This document shows, one piece after another, positions 44,848 through 59,800 of a DNA stretch of 64,000 bases (its first letter is position 1; each line of letters opens with the position of its first letter). Position numbers and translations under genes: made by a program. The stretch is from contig OX393576.1 in NCBI GenBank assembly GCA_947652605.1, forward strand, positions 55,714,966 to 55,778,965. Direction: 5' to 3'. The stretch is from Elmis aenea (lineage: Eukaryota > Arthropoda > Insecta > Coleoptera > Elmidae). The notes below the pieces were generated by a model. The model did no database searches. It saw nothing but the letters and a program-made list of their open reading frames with translations, and was not told the origin of the DNA.

Positions 44848-47800
44848 ATGGCTGGCAGTGAAGGTGCAGGGCAGACAGAACTGCTCAGCGGGTGGTCGTG
44901 TGTTGTTCATCAACCTAGTGAAGACCCCGAACCTTCAGAATTACCTAGTACAGTTGACATAACAGCATTTAGTTCGGGTATAAACGTAGAACCCGCACAC
45001 ACTCAGCAAAATGATGATTCTTGCGAATCTGAGAGTGAATCTGAATCAGAGTCAAACGTAAGTAACTTAACAGTCAATTAAAACTGATCATTATTCATAC
45101 AAATATTTTAGAATTCAGGAAGCGATGCGTCAGGATCGTGTACTCAATCAGATTCGTCAGATTCAGAAAGTTCTAGTTCAAGTCAGGGGTCGTCATCTCA
45201 AAGTTCTTCGCCAGAATTTTCTGTTACAAGTTCACAGCCCAACGGTTTAAGACTTAAAATAGCCCCGATAAGAAAATCTTGTGCAAGTCCAATGGAAAAA
45301 TCTGAGAAAAACTCGACTGATGCCAAGTACAATGATAAAAATGCGCAAAGTGTTTCGAAGACAACCAATTTAAGTTCTAGTTCTGAAAGTCGATGTTCGC
45401 ATTCGAGTTCAGATACTAGTAGCGATTCTGAAGCACCTTCTACGAGTAAAAGTGATGCATCAGATAAAGCAAATAATAAAAATGGAGCATCTAAGAAGCC
45501 TGTTGCCAAAGTTCGACTGAAACAAGTTGACAAGAAAACTGAGAAGAAGCCTGCGAAGAAGGATGTCTCTACTACACCTAAAACCAATCCTAAAGGAAAG
45601 GCGAGGGTGAGAAGAACTAGAAAGGTAAAATTTTTAATTTCTTTTACTTTGTTCTCTTAAAATTCAAAATGTAATTTATTTGGTGCCCAAATCTATTTGT
45701 CTAAAGTTAAAATTTGTTTGTGTTGGATTCATATTTTTAATAATTGTAAAATGTTTTATACAATAGTGTAGTAAATTTTGTCATTCGGTGTAAAAGTGTA
45801 TTACCATTATTTATTGTGCCCATTTTGCATTTTTTTAACAGCTTTGTAATATTGCCCAAAGAGAAACTTCAGAATTTTCGAGTATTCAAATTAATCAAGC
45901 TTTTATCATCATCAAAGTTTAATTGCAATTGAGATAAAATATGATAATTGACTTGTGAATCAATTTTTTTAATGAGACTTGTTAAGTTATAATAAACATT
46001 GGCAGTACCGTTTAACATCTGATCTAGTTGTGGAGCTCTTGGTGCTTTTTAAGTTATTTACTTTTCCCAGTGTTCCAAAACGTTTCTAGTAGTTTAAATA
46101 ATTAATACTGACTTGCATTTCCATGGCTTGAAATTTTTGAGTAACCGACAACACTTCTATTTGGGCTTAATATTATTTTAAAAATGTCTGTGTATTCTAG
46201 TGATAGTTGTTTAAAAAAGTTAAAAAGTTATTGCGGCAAATATTTTCAAAATTATAAATGTAAAGTTCTTATGTAGTTTGATTAGAAGTTGATTTTTTGA
46301 CAGTCATACTTTGGTTTTAAATGAATTGACAAGTGTTATGAAATATGAGAAACAAATGCACATATTTTGCGATTTTCGAAATGGCTTAAATTTTATAAAT
46401 AAGCATTTTTTATTATATTTTTATTGTTGACAATTGTTTTTAAGATTTTATATAACGCTTTTTTGTGGTGAAGCAGATAATTATCTATTTTTTATAGTCA
46501 TTCACTCTGATTGGATGCTAAAAATTTGTTGTTGCTACAAATTTTGTTTTATTTTTTGCCTTGTCTTTACTACTTATAATTTTTGATCTACAAAGTGGAT
46601 ATAAAAAGCAGAGTATAGCTTCACATGTGGAACAGATTTATTTTAATTTGTGTTAGACCGTATTTGACTCAAAAATGTTTTAATAAGCACAGTTTAGAAA
46701 CTGGTGTGGGTTTTGCGTTATTGGAAAATAATATTCGCCACTGGATATACAACTTTTTGAATCAAATGTTTCGTTGTATTTGCTAGCCATCATGTAAAAG
46801 TTGAAAGTTGCTAGTGAGTAGATGTTTAAAAAAAAATTAAGTCAGTATGAAAGTACTTACCATTAAGATAGTATTTTTGAATATTAAAAAAAATATACAG
46901 GGTGTGTAGAAATTGGCGGAAGCGCTACACGTGACGATGTTCTTCGTAAAATTCCAAGTCGAAAATCTTAATACAAAAATGTTGTACCATGCTTCCTATG
47001 GCCTCAGGAACCATTTAAAGAAAAAAAAAATTGGCAACATTGCATACATTGATTTGCGTTTGGACATTTTTTTAGCAGCAATTTTTACTGAGGTATTTAC
47101 AATTTTTGTTCGAACTGAAAGCCTTTAGTTCGTAAACATAGCTGCAAACTTTTGGATATCGTAAAACACAAACTAGAAATAATTACGAGAAAAACAGAGA
47201 TGACAGCTAATGACAATGTTGCCATATGTATTATTTTCATTCAAATCAGTGATTTATATATTTTCAACACCAATTTTTGAAAGGAAGAACACATTATCTA
47301 GGAAAAAATACTATTCGAAATTTATTTTCATTCCAAATTGCAGCTTTTTCATTTGCAAGTATTAAATAATAACGCTTATTAAAGATCTAAATGTCAAAAC
47401 TTTGAGGACCTCTTGCAGACACAGCAAGCATGGTACAACATTTTCGTATTAAGATTTTCGACTTAAAATTTTACGAAGAGCATCGCCACGTGTAGCGCTT
47501 CCGCCAATTTTTACACTCCCTGTATATTTTGAAACTAATAAAGAAGCGCAATTTTCTGGTCTTGCTCAGGGCGCCAAAAGAGCTAACGCCGGTTCTGCTT
47601 CCCACGTGTAGTAAAATAAATTAAATTTTATGAACTTTTTTTTAAAATGTTAATTTGTACCATCTCAAACTGTTGACGAAATATTGTCTTTTATAAAATA
47701 AACAAACCGACGACAGACAGCTACTTGACGTAATAGCTGTTTTAATTTCGTGTCTTTAATCCAATATCTGTTAATTAAACTGATACCAATTACATCGATG

Positions 47801-50800
47801 TTTTACTGCATTCAGAAATCAGAAGTTTTAAGTCATCTGCGTTGTTGATTTAATTGTTTAATAGCGCCACGTGTTAATTACTGTTTACATGTGGTAAACA
47901 GCTTAAAAAAAGAATTCTACAAGCTTTCCCGACCTATCATTTCGCAAACCATTACTCATAGCGCGTTCCTCCTGTCCGCCAATAATTAATAACTTGACAG
48001 TCGTTTGCTACCGAACAACACAATCAAGATTATCGTTCTTTCCCGCTTTTTGGGTTCGCCCCCCACGTGTTCCTTGGTAGTTGGCAGTCCGCGCCCCTTG
48101 GCGCGAGAATCTCGTTAATAGCTTGTTAGCGGCATCGCTACCTAAGTAAGCTGCCCTTTCATTCAATCATTCCACCGATCCGCGGGTGCCGAGCGCGTAT
48201 CGAAGTTTTGTTTACTACGTCCACGCGGGCGACTTTAAAGAGACGCCAATTACAACAATCCGACAACTCACTGGTAATCGCGGTAAATCTTTTCGAACAA
48301 ATCCCATACGCGCTAAAATACTGAATTATTCAGTTTATTAACTTTTATTCCACAAGTAATCGGGAACTTACTGTATTTTGCACAATTGCGAAGGTGTATC
48401 GGGTAATTAAGATAATATTAATGTTGACTTAAGTTTATTGTTAAGTATTTAGTGGCTAGTGAAGGTTTGCGTGTTAAAACAGTGTTTGCAGTAATTAAGC
48501 CTGTTTTTTTTTTATAAACAATTGTGAGTTGAGACTCATGGTGAGACATATGGAGGCGGGTGGGGACGCCCTCAACGGCGGCACCCTCGCCGAAGGGGTG
48601 TGGGAGTACGTGAGTCATCTTGTCGATTCCTACCACTCTTTGGATTCGCTAGAGGGTTGTTATCAGGTTAGAAGTTAAATTTTTTATGCAATGTTTCCAC
48701 CGCCGACCGCACGCACATGAAGACTGGTGCGTTTTCTCGGATCTAATTTCGAGCGACGACTATTTTTTACGGTCCACTTTAGGGATTCAAAAATCGATAT
48801 TGAAAGGACTATGGACTGAATAGCGTAGTGACCTTGAGACGGACTTGCGTCTGGGAACGGGCAAGGAGTAAATGAAATGTTGATCACGAGGTCGGTAATT
48901 AGTCTCGGAAACAAGGCACCAGACACTGGAACTTCCTTTATTACTGCTTTATCTCATACAAATCGCTTATCCTAAATTATAATTTGTTCACTTGCCGCTA
49001 GCATACAGGGTGGTTACGTATAATAAACGAACTATTTAAATAAGTCACTGGAAATGTTCTACTAGACCGCGCTCTTGGTAGCCTGATGGCTTTGGCGATG
49101 TTTCGTTCTATTACATGACCGCAATTAAAAATTAAAATGAATTATGTAATAGCAACTTTTTTTTCAAGTGAATATCCTGCAGTATATTTTAATTTTGTGA
49201 ACTGAGATTGTTTTGCGTTGACGATAAAATCATTTTTACGATATGTTTATTGCTTTAAAACAACTGCAAAAAATAGTTTTTGAGACCTTGTAGGTGTTCA
49301 TTACCCGCAAGGTTATGTCCTCTTAATTCAGCCCACACGTTCATCTGTCAACTATTACATTTATTGGTGATTACGCTGTGTTCCCATTGTTGACAGCAAC
49401 CTCAAGATTTTGAAATACAAAATCCGTTATGAAAATGCGTAGCATAACAACCTGCAGATGTTAACCATATTCTAGTATAACGAAATATTTAAAATCCTGT
49501 AAACAGGTACTATAACCAAGATATCTTTTCATATTTGACGGCTCGCGAAAACATTCGTTTAAGTTGATATTAATTGTCATGCAGTGGAGCATCCGGAAGA
49601 TTTATTGCTTATCAAAGTTCGGCTAATAGTTCTGGAATAATTTTAGCCTTTTCATATACAGGGTGTGTAAAAATTGGCGGAAGCGCTACACGTAGCGATG
49701 TTCTTCGTAAAATTCTAAGTCGAAAATCTTTATACAAAAATGTTGTACCATGCTTCCTATGGCCTCAGGAACCATTTAAAGAAAAAAAAAATTGGCAAGA
49801 TTGCATACATTGATTTGCGTTTGGACATATTTTTATCAGCAACAATTTTTACTTGTATTTGCAATTTTTGTTCGAACTGAAAGCCTTCAGTTCGTAAACA
49901 TAGCTGCAAACTTTTGGGTATCGTAAAACACAAACTAGAAATAATTACGAGAAAAAGAGAGATGACAGCTAATGACAATGTTGCCATATGTATTATTTTC
50001 ATTCAAATCAGTGATTTACATATTTTCAACACCAATTTTTGAAAGGAAGAACACAATATCTAGGAAAAAATACTATTCGAAATTTATTTTTATTCCAAAT
50101 TGCAGCTTTTTCATTTGCAAGTATTAAATAATAACGCTTATTAAAGGACTAAATGTCAAAACTTTGAGGACCTCTTGCAGACACAGCAAGCATGGTACAA
50201 CATTTTCGTATAGAAGAATTTTTCTAAAGTCGATCTTTTTAATTTTGTTTTTATTTCCTTTATGGGTTCTTGTAGAGTACTATCGTATACCGGGGATGAA
50301 AGTAACGGGTAGGTTGTAACAGTGCTTGTACTTGTAGTTGTATCGCCGGTCGAGTGATCTCTAGCTAAAGCCGCACTGCGGGAGGGTTGGCTGGAGGGTA
50401 GAGGGTAGATACACGTCGTCGCCTGGCGACAATTTGTTGTGAAACAAAGCGCCTGGATTGTCGCCAGGCGACGGCGTGTATCTACCATCTACCCTCCAGC
50501 CAAAAATCCCGCAGTGCGGCCTTAGCTTAAAAGAGGAATAAAAAAGCACCTAGATTATTATGTTCTAAATTTTGTTGACTATTGGTGGATGCAATACAAT
50601 TTGACGTAGGAATTGTGGATTCCCTCCAATTTGTTTTTTGTACACTTGGGGTCAAAAGTAACAGTGTTACAACCAACCCCAATCAATGTTTTCACTTGCA
50701 AATATTCTTTCTTGGCACATAATTGGTGGTTTTCTTCGTAGATGAGAATATACAAAACTTGTCGGATTAATTTTCCAATTTGTTGCATCTTTTTGTTTCA

Positions 50801-53800
50801 CATTTTTGAATATTGATGTTCACTTATCATTTTGTATTGTACAAAGATTTTTTTAAATTTTGCCAATGTGTATTTTGAAATCAAATATTGATTTTGTTGA
50901 TGAATACTAATATTTATTTACCCACTACTTGAGCTTTTTAAATTATTTTGCAGTTACAACTTACCCCGATCATTGTTACTTTTAGCCCCAACGTTGAGGT
51001 TGGAAGTAACGTCTTTATTTCAGGGGGAAAAAAAACTCACATATGCTTTACGAAACATATGAAATAAATATTTTGGGAGGAAGACAAATGTCCAATCTAT
51101 CATTAAACCAATTTAGATGTAAAAAAACTTGTTATGCTCTATGATAAATTAAATAAAAACAAAAAAATTTTACTTTCATGCTTGGTCTCCCCTATTTATT
51201 ATTTGCTGTGTATGCAATCAATGTACCCAGAAGAGTGTTCGATTAGTGATGGGTTTTTGAAAGGCCAGGACGTTATTAAAAAAAGTTCTTGCGTTTTGTC
51301 AACTGGGCCAGAGTCGCCGCTTGCAATTTTTAAATCATTTATCGATGATGGACTCGCGAGGAACTGAGAAATGAGAATGAGGAATGTTTTAAGTAGAACG
51401 CGTATCAAAATGAAAAATGGATTTAGATATAGTGTACAGAAGATCTGAACAAAATAAATGGACAGTTATCCATTTGTGTGTATTACTAGTTGGCTTTGTT
51501 TTTTCTGTTGTTTGTTTTTCGTCAGTCTTTTTCAAAATTTCGTTTGATCTTGTGCTACTTCGCACGTTAGCAAGTAGTTGTTTTATTATTATAAGTTAAA
51601 GTTTTACCGCGCATTTTGCATCTTCTTAAAAAAAGCTCTAATTAATTCTACGGCGTTTAAACTGTTGGTCTTGAGTAGTTTTTCAGGTTGATGGGCTGTG
51701 GCTATTGTATAAAAATAAAGAATAATTCGCGGTTCGGTAACACATACCCGATACAATCTTAAGATGAAATATGTTTGTTATGCGTTGTGTAAACGCGGAA
51801 TATGACTCGATTATTAAAGTAGGCACCTGGTTAATCCTGCGTACACAGAGAAGTCAAGGCCAGCAGGCTACATTGTTGTCTCTGCGCGCCAAGCATCCAG
51901 CGCGCCTCATCGGACCATTGCTCTCTTATTACCCCACCTTAATTAATTGGTTGACTCGACTGACTACCTACCATGTTTGTTATTGACTTACCCGAAGTGT
52001 AGATATTTGTTGCCATACGACAATAATTTGTCCCTCCATTGTAACTTATTCCGATTCTTAAAAGCCCAAATTGTTTGCTTTCAAAGATATTCCGGAGCAC
52101 AATCTCCAGGCGGTAAATACCCGTGACTAATTGCGTATTTGATGATAGCACATGCCCTGTGCCATTGTAAATCGGTAACGATTTGTTATTTAAAAGCACG
52201 TGCAAGGAATCCAATGAAAAGTTTTATGGTATTTGAACGAGGACGCTTTAACGCCTTCTAAGTAGATTATTAATTCGCATCAATTGTTTTTCGTCTGTCT
52301 TCTGTCTTTTCATATCTGTTCGAAAGCCCAAAATCAGAAATTAACGTAATTTTTTAACAACAAAGCCCATTTTTGCGCGCTGTACAATGCAACGTCAAAT
52401 TGTTTGAGTTAATTGTCCTGTTGAAAATGTAAATTACTGTCTGTTGTCGCGTAAGATTCTCTTTTTGGAGAACCAACGTTGTAGATTGGCGTCCACCGTG
52501 GCTGTTTTTAAAAGTGCAGCTGCTACAATTTTTGATCTGATTATCCAATTTACATTCTCTTTTAATGGTTTGGCGGTTCATTTTCACTTGTGCAAGATTA
52601 TTTTTATTACGTGAAAAAATTGAAACCGTTTGGCGCATAAAACTCTTGCCAAGGAACCAGATGATTGGTGCTGGTTCAATTATTTTAGGGTTGATGGAAA
52701 AACGTTGTAAATTTATATAAATTCCATACTTGGATAATATTTTAAAGCACTTTTTTTAAGAGACATTGGTTTGGCTTGATGTTTTGATATGTTGATAAAT
52801 TTCAATGTCTTTATCGATTAAGAAGTCATTTAATTTTTAATGTTGCTTCGTGTAATGTATGGGAAGAGATGGGAATCCTTTATTTATGTTGAATGTACTT
52901 AGATCGTCTAAAAATTATGTATTAAAATTAAACATGTTTGATTGTAGATAACGCGTACATCTGCATGCGAAAAAAATTTACTTTGGCAGATTTGCGTTAA
53001 GGCAGAATGGCATTTCCGGTGAATTCTTATTTTTGTGTTTCAAGGATGTTTTCTTCAGTTTCTTATAACTATTGGTGCTAAGGGAAAAAATGCATATCAC
53101 ACAATTGTGTATTTTGATTTGTAGCTTACTTGATTCTTCTGTGACGCTGTAAAAAGTCGTAAACCGTACCTCAACTAATACTTTCCAGTATTTCACAAAA
53201 AAGTTACTACTATTTGTTAATTTATACAAAAAAAATTTCCTCTCAGCTGCATTTCAGGTTAATAGTCCTTAATAAACTGATGTCTAGTTCAAGGTCACGG
53301 TGAATTGGAACTATATTACGTAAATTAAATAAATGCGCCGGATGTAGGTGGGTTTTGAGTATCACCACTTTTAAGTAAATCTTGAATAATGTTCCAGTTG
53401 TTGGGTAAATTAAGGTTATCTTTACTCCTTTAATAAAGTGGTTATAGGATGCGTGGGAATTAAGTTACATTGTATAACTTGAAGTGGGATTCGTAGAGCA
53501 TGTTTGGAAAACAATATTTTTGTACGTTGTAATTTTAAAAGTAATCTTCACGTCAAAGGCGTCCTTTTAGTGTGAATTTAAACATCGTTGCTGAATAGGA
53601 AATGGAAATGGTCAGTCTTCAGGTGTCGTAAAACCAAAAACCCCAAGGAACAAACTAGCCTATGCTTGAAGTTTTAACATAAGGATTGTTTATTATGAAT
53701 AGGTCTATTTTTGGAAAAAAATGAGAAAACATAATTTATGCATAATTTAGTGTACACTGTTAATTTGTGCAATTATAAAAATCGAGATGCTTTGACCAAA

Positions 53801-56800
53801 TGAAAATTTGCCATGTAATACGAAAATCTACGAGTTTATAAAAACAAGCTTATAAGCTAAATATAATTTACAAAAAATTAATACAAATTGAAATTAAACA
53901 GTATTTTGTTTCCTGTTCTTATTTATTAACCATACCGGACTAAAACAGCGTAATTCAATTAAGATCATACATTCGCTCGCTAACAAAGGCGTCCACACCG
54001 CCTGAGCATTCGCAGCAAACATCGTTAGCTCTTGCTCGCTCGCTTGGTGTGGATCCAGCTTTATATGTATATCTCGACACAAAGTACAATGGACTTGCAT
54101 CACTTTCACAATAAACGTTCCATATTTTAGTTCGCACTGCGTGTGAGGTTTATTTAAGTGTAAAATTATTCCACAAGATTTATCGGTGTTTTAGCTTTAG
54201 TTATATCTGTTTGTTGGGAGTATATCTTACAAATGCTACATACTTAAATCGTTTTTTTTCTCTCTTTTAAATATCATTTATGCCAACTTCCAGCACTACT
54301 TGATACTGGGGCCTGTATAAGGAGTTATAATTTTGTTACATCGTAGCGAATTGTCCTACATTGTCCTTGATTAAACGAAACAATAAAGATGTTGAAATCC
54401 CACTCTATAGCAAAAAAAGCAACGTATTACTAAAACAATAAAATACCGAGTTATTCGTATTCTATTATACAATAATTTCCAACTTTCTTTAAATGTTAAA
54501 GTTCCTGGATTCGTTTTCGCGTATGTGCGTGGTATTGATCGCATCTTATGGAATTTATCGACAGCTAAATCGTGGGAGAGTATCGTGTGAATTCAACCGG
54601 CTTATAATTGTCCATAAATGATCGATAATTTCTTACTATTTTATGCGGTTGTCTTATGCATTTGGCACGTTATGAAACTGCACCTTTGCCTGATATTTAT
54701 TTAAATGTCGACATTAATTGGCAAGCATGTTTATGAAATGGTACTTTATATTACTTATAAATTTTTTTATCGCTCTAGGCACATTCTAGGGAAATAAAAC
54801 CATTGAATGCAATTATTATCTACGTTGTTTTTATGGATATGTCTAATGCCGGACTTGCAGTTAAAATTTATGCACTTTTTCTGCGAACGATTACAGTGAA
54901 AAGTCTTTTTGTTACAAACCTAAATTTCCGTTTTAATAAGATATGAAAATGCAGCATTTTATAATAGGACATAAAACGGTGCAACTAACGATTAAAAAAT
55001 ATGCTATAGTATCAAGGCGATAGTGAAAAAGGTGGGCGTATGATTATGATAGACGTTATGATTGACATGAAAAACTTGAGAACGGTTGTGGATAATGGTA
55101 CAGCCAGAGGTGGCTCGTCCATGGGGGCTGAAAGGCTGCAGCCCCTCCAGATTTAAATGATATTACGCATATTCTCCAAACTTGTTTACAATTTTACTAA
55201 AAAACGTAACTTGTCGTTAGTACTGCAGCTACAATGGCTGTGTCTTATAAAATTAATACGCGGGCTGCATTTCCGCAGCCCCACAGCGCGCTATTATACT
55301 ATACAGGGTGTCCCATATTCGAGTAAATGCATGGGGATCTCGCTTATTTTAAGAGCTACGAGGTCGGTTAAATTAGGGCAAAGTTGCGAAATTAGATGCT
55401 CATCAAATATTTCATAGCTGTCATAGTTCAACAGTTATTCAAGAAAAATTGAAAAAATTGATTTTCGTTTTTTGGCCCTATTTCCTACATTTTTTAAGAT
55501 ATCGACAATCTGGAAGCACTTCTCCATGGCAACTTCTTACGCTTTATATTTTGAGATAACATAAAATTTTCAACAACGTTTCGTCTCTTCAGAACCATCA
55601 TCAACTTCATTTTTTTAAATACGGCGAAAAAATTCTAATCTCATAGTTGGATAGCATTTTGTCTTCTGAATTCAATGATATATGACACTTAATATCTAAA
55701 ATGATATTTTACCACAAAAATTTGAGAAAAACTCATTTTGTCCAATTTTTAAATCAAATGATCTTGTACAAAAAAAAAAGCAAAATAAAAAACAAAATAT
55801 TTTTTTGTTTTGTTTGCTTTAATTTTTACTTATAAGCAGGGATGGAAAACGTAACGTAACGATACCCGATAACGTTATAATAACGATTCAACTATAATTT
55901 TTTATACAATAACGTAACGATATTTTTATAACGTAATATAACGTTATAATAACCGATAACGTTTCGTTAAAAGTTATTTTGTATCGTTATTCTTTATAAA
56001 TTAAATTTCTATATGGCGATCTTTTTATTTTCTGAAGATATAATATTTTGTTTGTATTTTAGAAATTAAAATGAAAATAAAATATCTCAACCTCAACGTA
56101 ATTTTGTAGGTACTATTTTTTAAATTTACATTTACAGATCCCAAAAATAATTTCAGAGTTACAAATAAAAATTATTTTTATACAGCATGTTTCTTAAATA
56201 ATGTGAAAAAATTCGGGAGGTGATACTTAATCAAAAATTTAGAGAGGTCTTTCATTTTTTTTTTCTTTAGGGTCTCCTTTCGGAGTTACACACCCCTAAA
56301 GGGGATCGATAAAATTGGGTTTTTATTTTATTTCCCTAATTTGGATAAATGTGGGAGATTTATACTTATAAAAAGGTTTCCCATAGTAATATTTTTAATC
56401 ATCTCCCACCTTCACAGGGGGTTGAAAAGTGCGACCCCTGTTGGTTTTTTTATCAGGACTTTTTGGTGGGTTGAAATCTAGCAATTTTAAATTTTCTTTA
56501 AAAACTTGATTTATTTAGAAGTTTTTTTATTCTTTAACTGTTCTCGTTAAACCTACAGTTTTTGAGTAAAAAATTATATGAATGAACATGCACCATCAAA
56601 TATTCCAATATAAAACGATATTGGATAGAAGTGACGGGTGTAATTCATTTTGACGCTTACGCGGCGACAACGCTAAAACGCCCGTCAATTCTACCCAATA
56701 TGAATATAAACATCATATTCACTCATTTAATTGTTTACTCAAAACTGTAAGATTTACGAGAAAAACTAAAGAATAAAAAAAGGTTCTAAATAAATCAAAC

Positions 56801-59800
56801 TAACAAAAAAATTTTTTTGCAAAATTTCAACTCACCAAAAAGTTCTGATTAAAAAACCAATAGGGGTCGCACTTATCAGCCCCCTATGAAGGTGGAAGAT
56901 GATTGAAAATAATACTATGGGAAACCTTTTAATAAGTATAAAACATCTACCAAATATCATTCTCCTACATTTATCTAAATTTGAGAAATAAAATAAAAAC
57001 CTAATTTTATCGCTCCCCTTTAGGGGGGTGTAACTCCGAAAGGAAAAGTCTAAGAAAAAATTGTTATATTTTTATATCTTTTGACCCCACTTTATTTTCA
57101 ATAAGGAATCACCTTCCGAATTTTTTTGCATTATTTAAGAAACATATCATAATTTATGCAAAGTTATATAACGTTATATAACATAACAATTCATTTTTTT
57201 AACTTTATTTATAATGTTATGTAACGAAAACAAATAATAAATAACGTTATACAATAACGTAACGATTTAAAACGTTATTCCATCCCTGCTTATAAGGTGA
57301 TTTTTTAACCTCGTCCATAGTGGAAATGTTACATGTTTCGCTACATCCCCTCCATTGCAAGTTTTTACAAGTCGCCACTAACAAAGACTAAAATAGATTG
57401 ATTTTTTTTTGTAACGAACGCTAAATATTATTTTTATAAGTAGATCTTATCGCTTTTAAAATCCCAATTATAAAGTACCCAGTTTATTTCGTTCTGTCAA
57501 TTTGATATCCAATTTTCCAATCTGCGTTAAAAAAAATTGACATGCAATTATTGGCTATAATTTGATCTAGAGTTTGTAATAAGCTAACTAGAAAACCTCT
57601 ATATTAATTTGCTTTTTAATTTTAGTTATTAAACAGTTTTTAGGCGCTGCTAATTAGAGACGAATCGATCTTTTCGTTTAATCGACGCGCAAACAAATTT
57701 TACACCACTTTTTGTCGCCCGTTGAACTAGTTTTTTTGTTTCTTGATTTATTACTTAATGAAAAAAGTAGACGCTGAACTCCTCCAGCCCACTTTGACGG
57801 CCTAATTAGTTATTCAGCGAGAGGATTGCGAATCAATTATGTAAATAAAAACGATAATATAAATGCTACACGTAATAAGTTATAATGGTCTCGTTCGGAC
57901 GATTATTATCTTGATTCTAACCGAATTTTTGTTTTAAAATAGATTAATAAGCGTTGTTTATACCAGTTTATATTCATTTCGAGTTAATGATTGTCTGGAG
58001 CTGTGGTTTTTGTAAGAAATCATTTGAATTTACTAACACGCTATCGATAAATTTTTTATAAATCTCGTAATTTCCTTAATTTTCTGCTCGTATCTTGCTA
58101 AGTTTAATGTAGATATTTTTGCGTTTGGAAATTGTGCTAGATTTTGTGATTAGAAGTCAAAATATCTTTAAATGTACAATGTACTAAATGAACATAAGTA
58201 CGTAAAATTTATTAACAAATTTCAAATCTACTCAAAAAAGTGTCCTAATAATGTCGAAAAATATTGTGAGTATGATTTTAAATAAGCAAGATACGCAAAA
58301 ATGGAAAACGTCATTTTATTGTTTTTTCTGAATAGCGCAAAAACTATTAATTTCTTTTAAGATTCTTATTCCTAGAATATTTGCTCCTAATAGGCCGTTT
58401 ACACTTACGGTTTTGCATGTGGTTATGTGTGTGTGAAAGCGTGTGTGAATCTAGCCAGGGGTTTGGAGCAGTCCAATTTTTTAATTGCTCCGCTTCGGCA
58501 TCAAAATGCCTGCTCCAGCTCCGCTCCATGCTCCAAATATTGTTAACAGTTTATAAGAAACTTTTGATTAAAAAAAATGTTTTATGTAGAAGTTGGTCAA
58601 AAATAACAATATTTGACCCTAACAAACAAGTGAAGTTAAATAAATGTTTGAAAAAACAAATGATTGATCTTCAAACGTTGAAAAAAAAGAAAAAAACAGT
58701 TTTTTTTTTAAATTACATAATAAACTGGCAGTGGAGCAATCAAAATTCTTTGCTCCGGGCAAAAACCCATTGCTCCACTGCTCCGTGCTCGAGCTCCGCT
58801 CCAAACCCCTGAATCTAGCAGCGCTAGATTTACACACGCGTTCACACACACGATCATACCACATGCAAAACCGTTAGTGTAATCGGCTTATAAGTGATAG
58901 ATCATTTTGACTCATTTAACCAACTCTGTATCTCTTACCGTTTACGAGATCCTCATGCTGTTCACGATAACCGGGACACCATGTCTGTACAACTACCGCA
59001 CCGTCGCGTCGTTCCGTGGCTATATGTACGTTAAATGATTATTTTTATCAACATAGTTATTACAAAAGAGTAATTTGACGATAGTATTGGTGTTTACCAG
59101 TGGTAAGAATTATTTGATGCCCCCTGCATACCTTACAGTTCTTACATCGTAAGTCTAGATCAGATCTTGTAACCTGCTGCAATATTCAATTTAAAAAATA
59201 AGCAAACTTAATAATTGTCGTTAGTTTAAACTTGAGTATTGAAAGTATATGCGCGCAATTTTAATTGTTTTCGTTTTATTGGTTTAAGATAGACACGGAA
59301 GCGTTATTATTCCATTGCATAATGCAGTTAACGTTTTAGTTATCAGTCGAATAGTTTCCATCGTTGTTACCGATTAATCTCGTGTAATTTCAAACGACAC
59401 GAACGCCTGCTGGACGTCGCGTACTGCTCCTCGTGCAATCGGAGTGAGAAAAACAATGTTTCGGTTACTTGCACCTTGCATTAGCATTTTACATACACCT
59501 GGCGTCGTCACCCTATCGCATGCACGTTTTACCCTCCCCATGGGAATATCGTATCAATCCTAATACACTGCAGTACATAAGGGTTAACACGGCTTGCAAT
59601 GTCCGTGTGTTTTAATCACTTGAAGGTTCGAAAACTCGTCGTGTCGAGCGAGAGTGTGCCTGAACGTGTGTGTATTTTTACATAAAATTTGTGATTCATG
59701 TGACAATATTGATCCATGTATGCTAATTGTGGCTGCTTACCTATGCTTGGACTAAGCTTGAATGACGAAGTAAATAGATTTGTTTTTTAAGTTTGTGTTG

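Larger units (their letters stand above)
58195..58985. mobile_element. Family D foldback arm, twice invaded
   Basis: 58195-58392 and 58889-58985 together match the right arm of the family D element at about 39905-40186, ending GGGACACCATGT (one change from CACCCTGT). The interruption is a TA-flanked element that itself holds a hAT MITE. The left arm is absent. Confidence 0.8.

Noticed and set aside
45198..45587. 129-codon minus-strand frame
   Set aside because: It is antisense of ash1 exon 2; Ser-rich codons read backwards give a long open frame.
53940..54130. GC-richer patch with two short overlapping minus-strand frames as an exon
   Set aside because: No splice sites in a consistent phase and no family likeness; partial self-complementarity suggests a decayed repeat.
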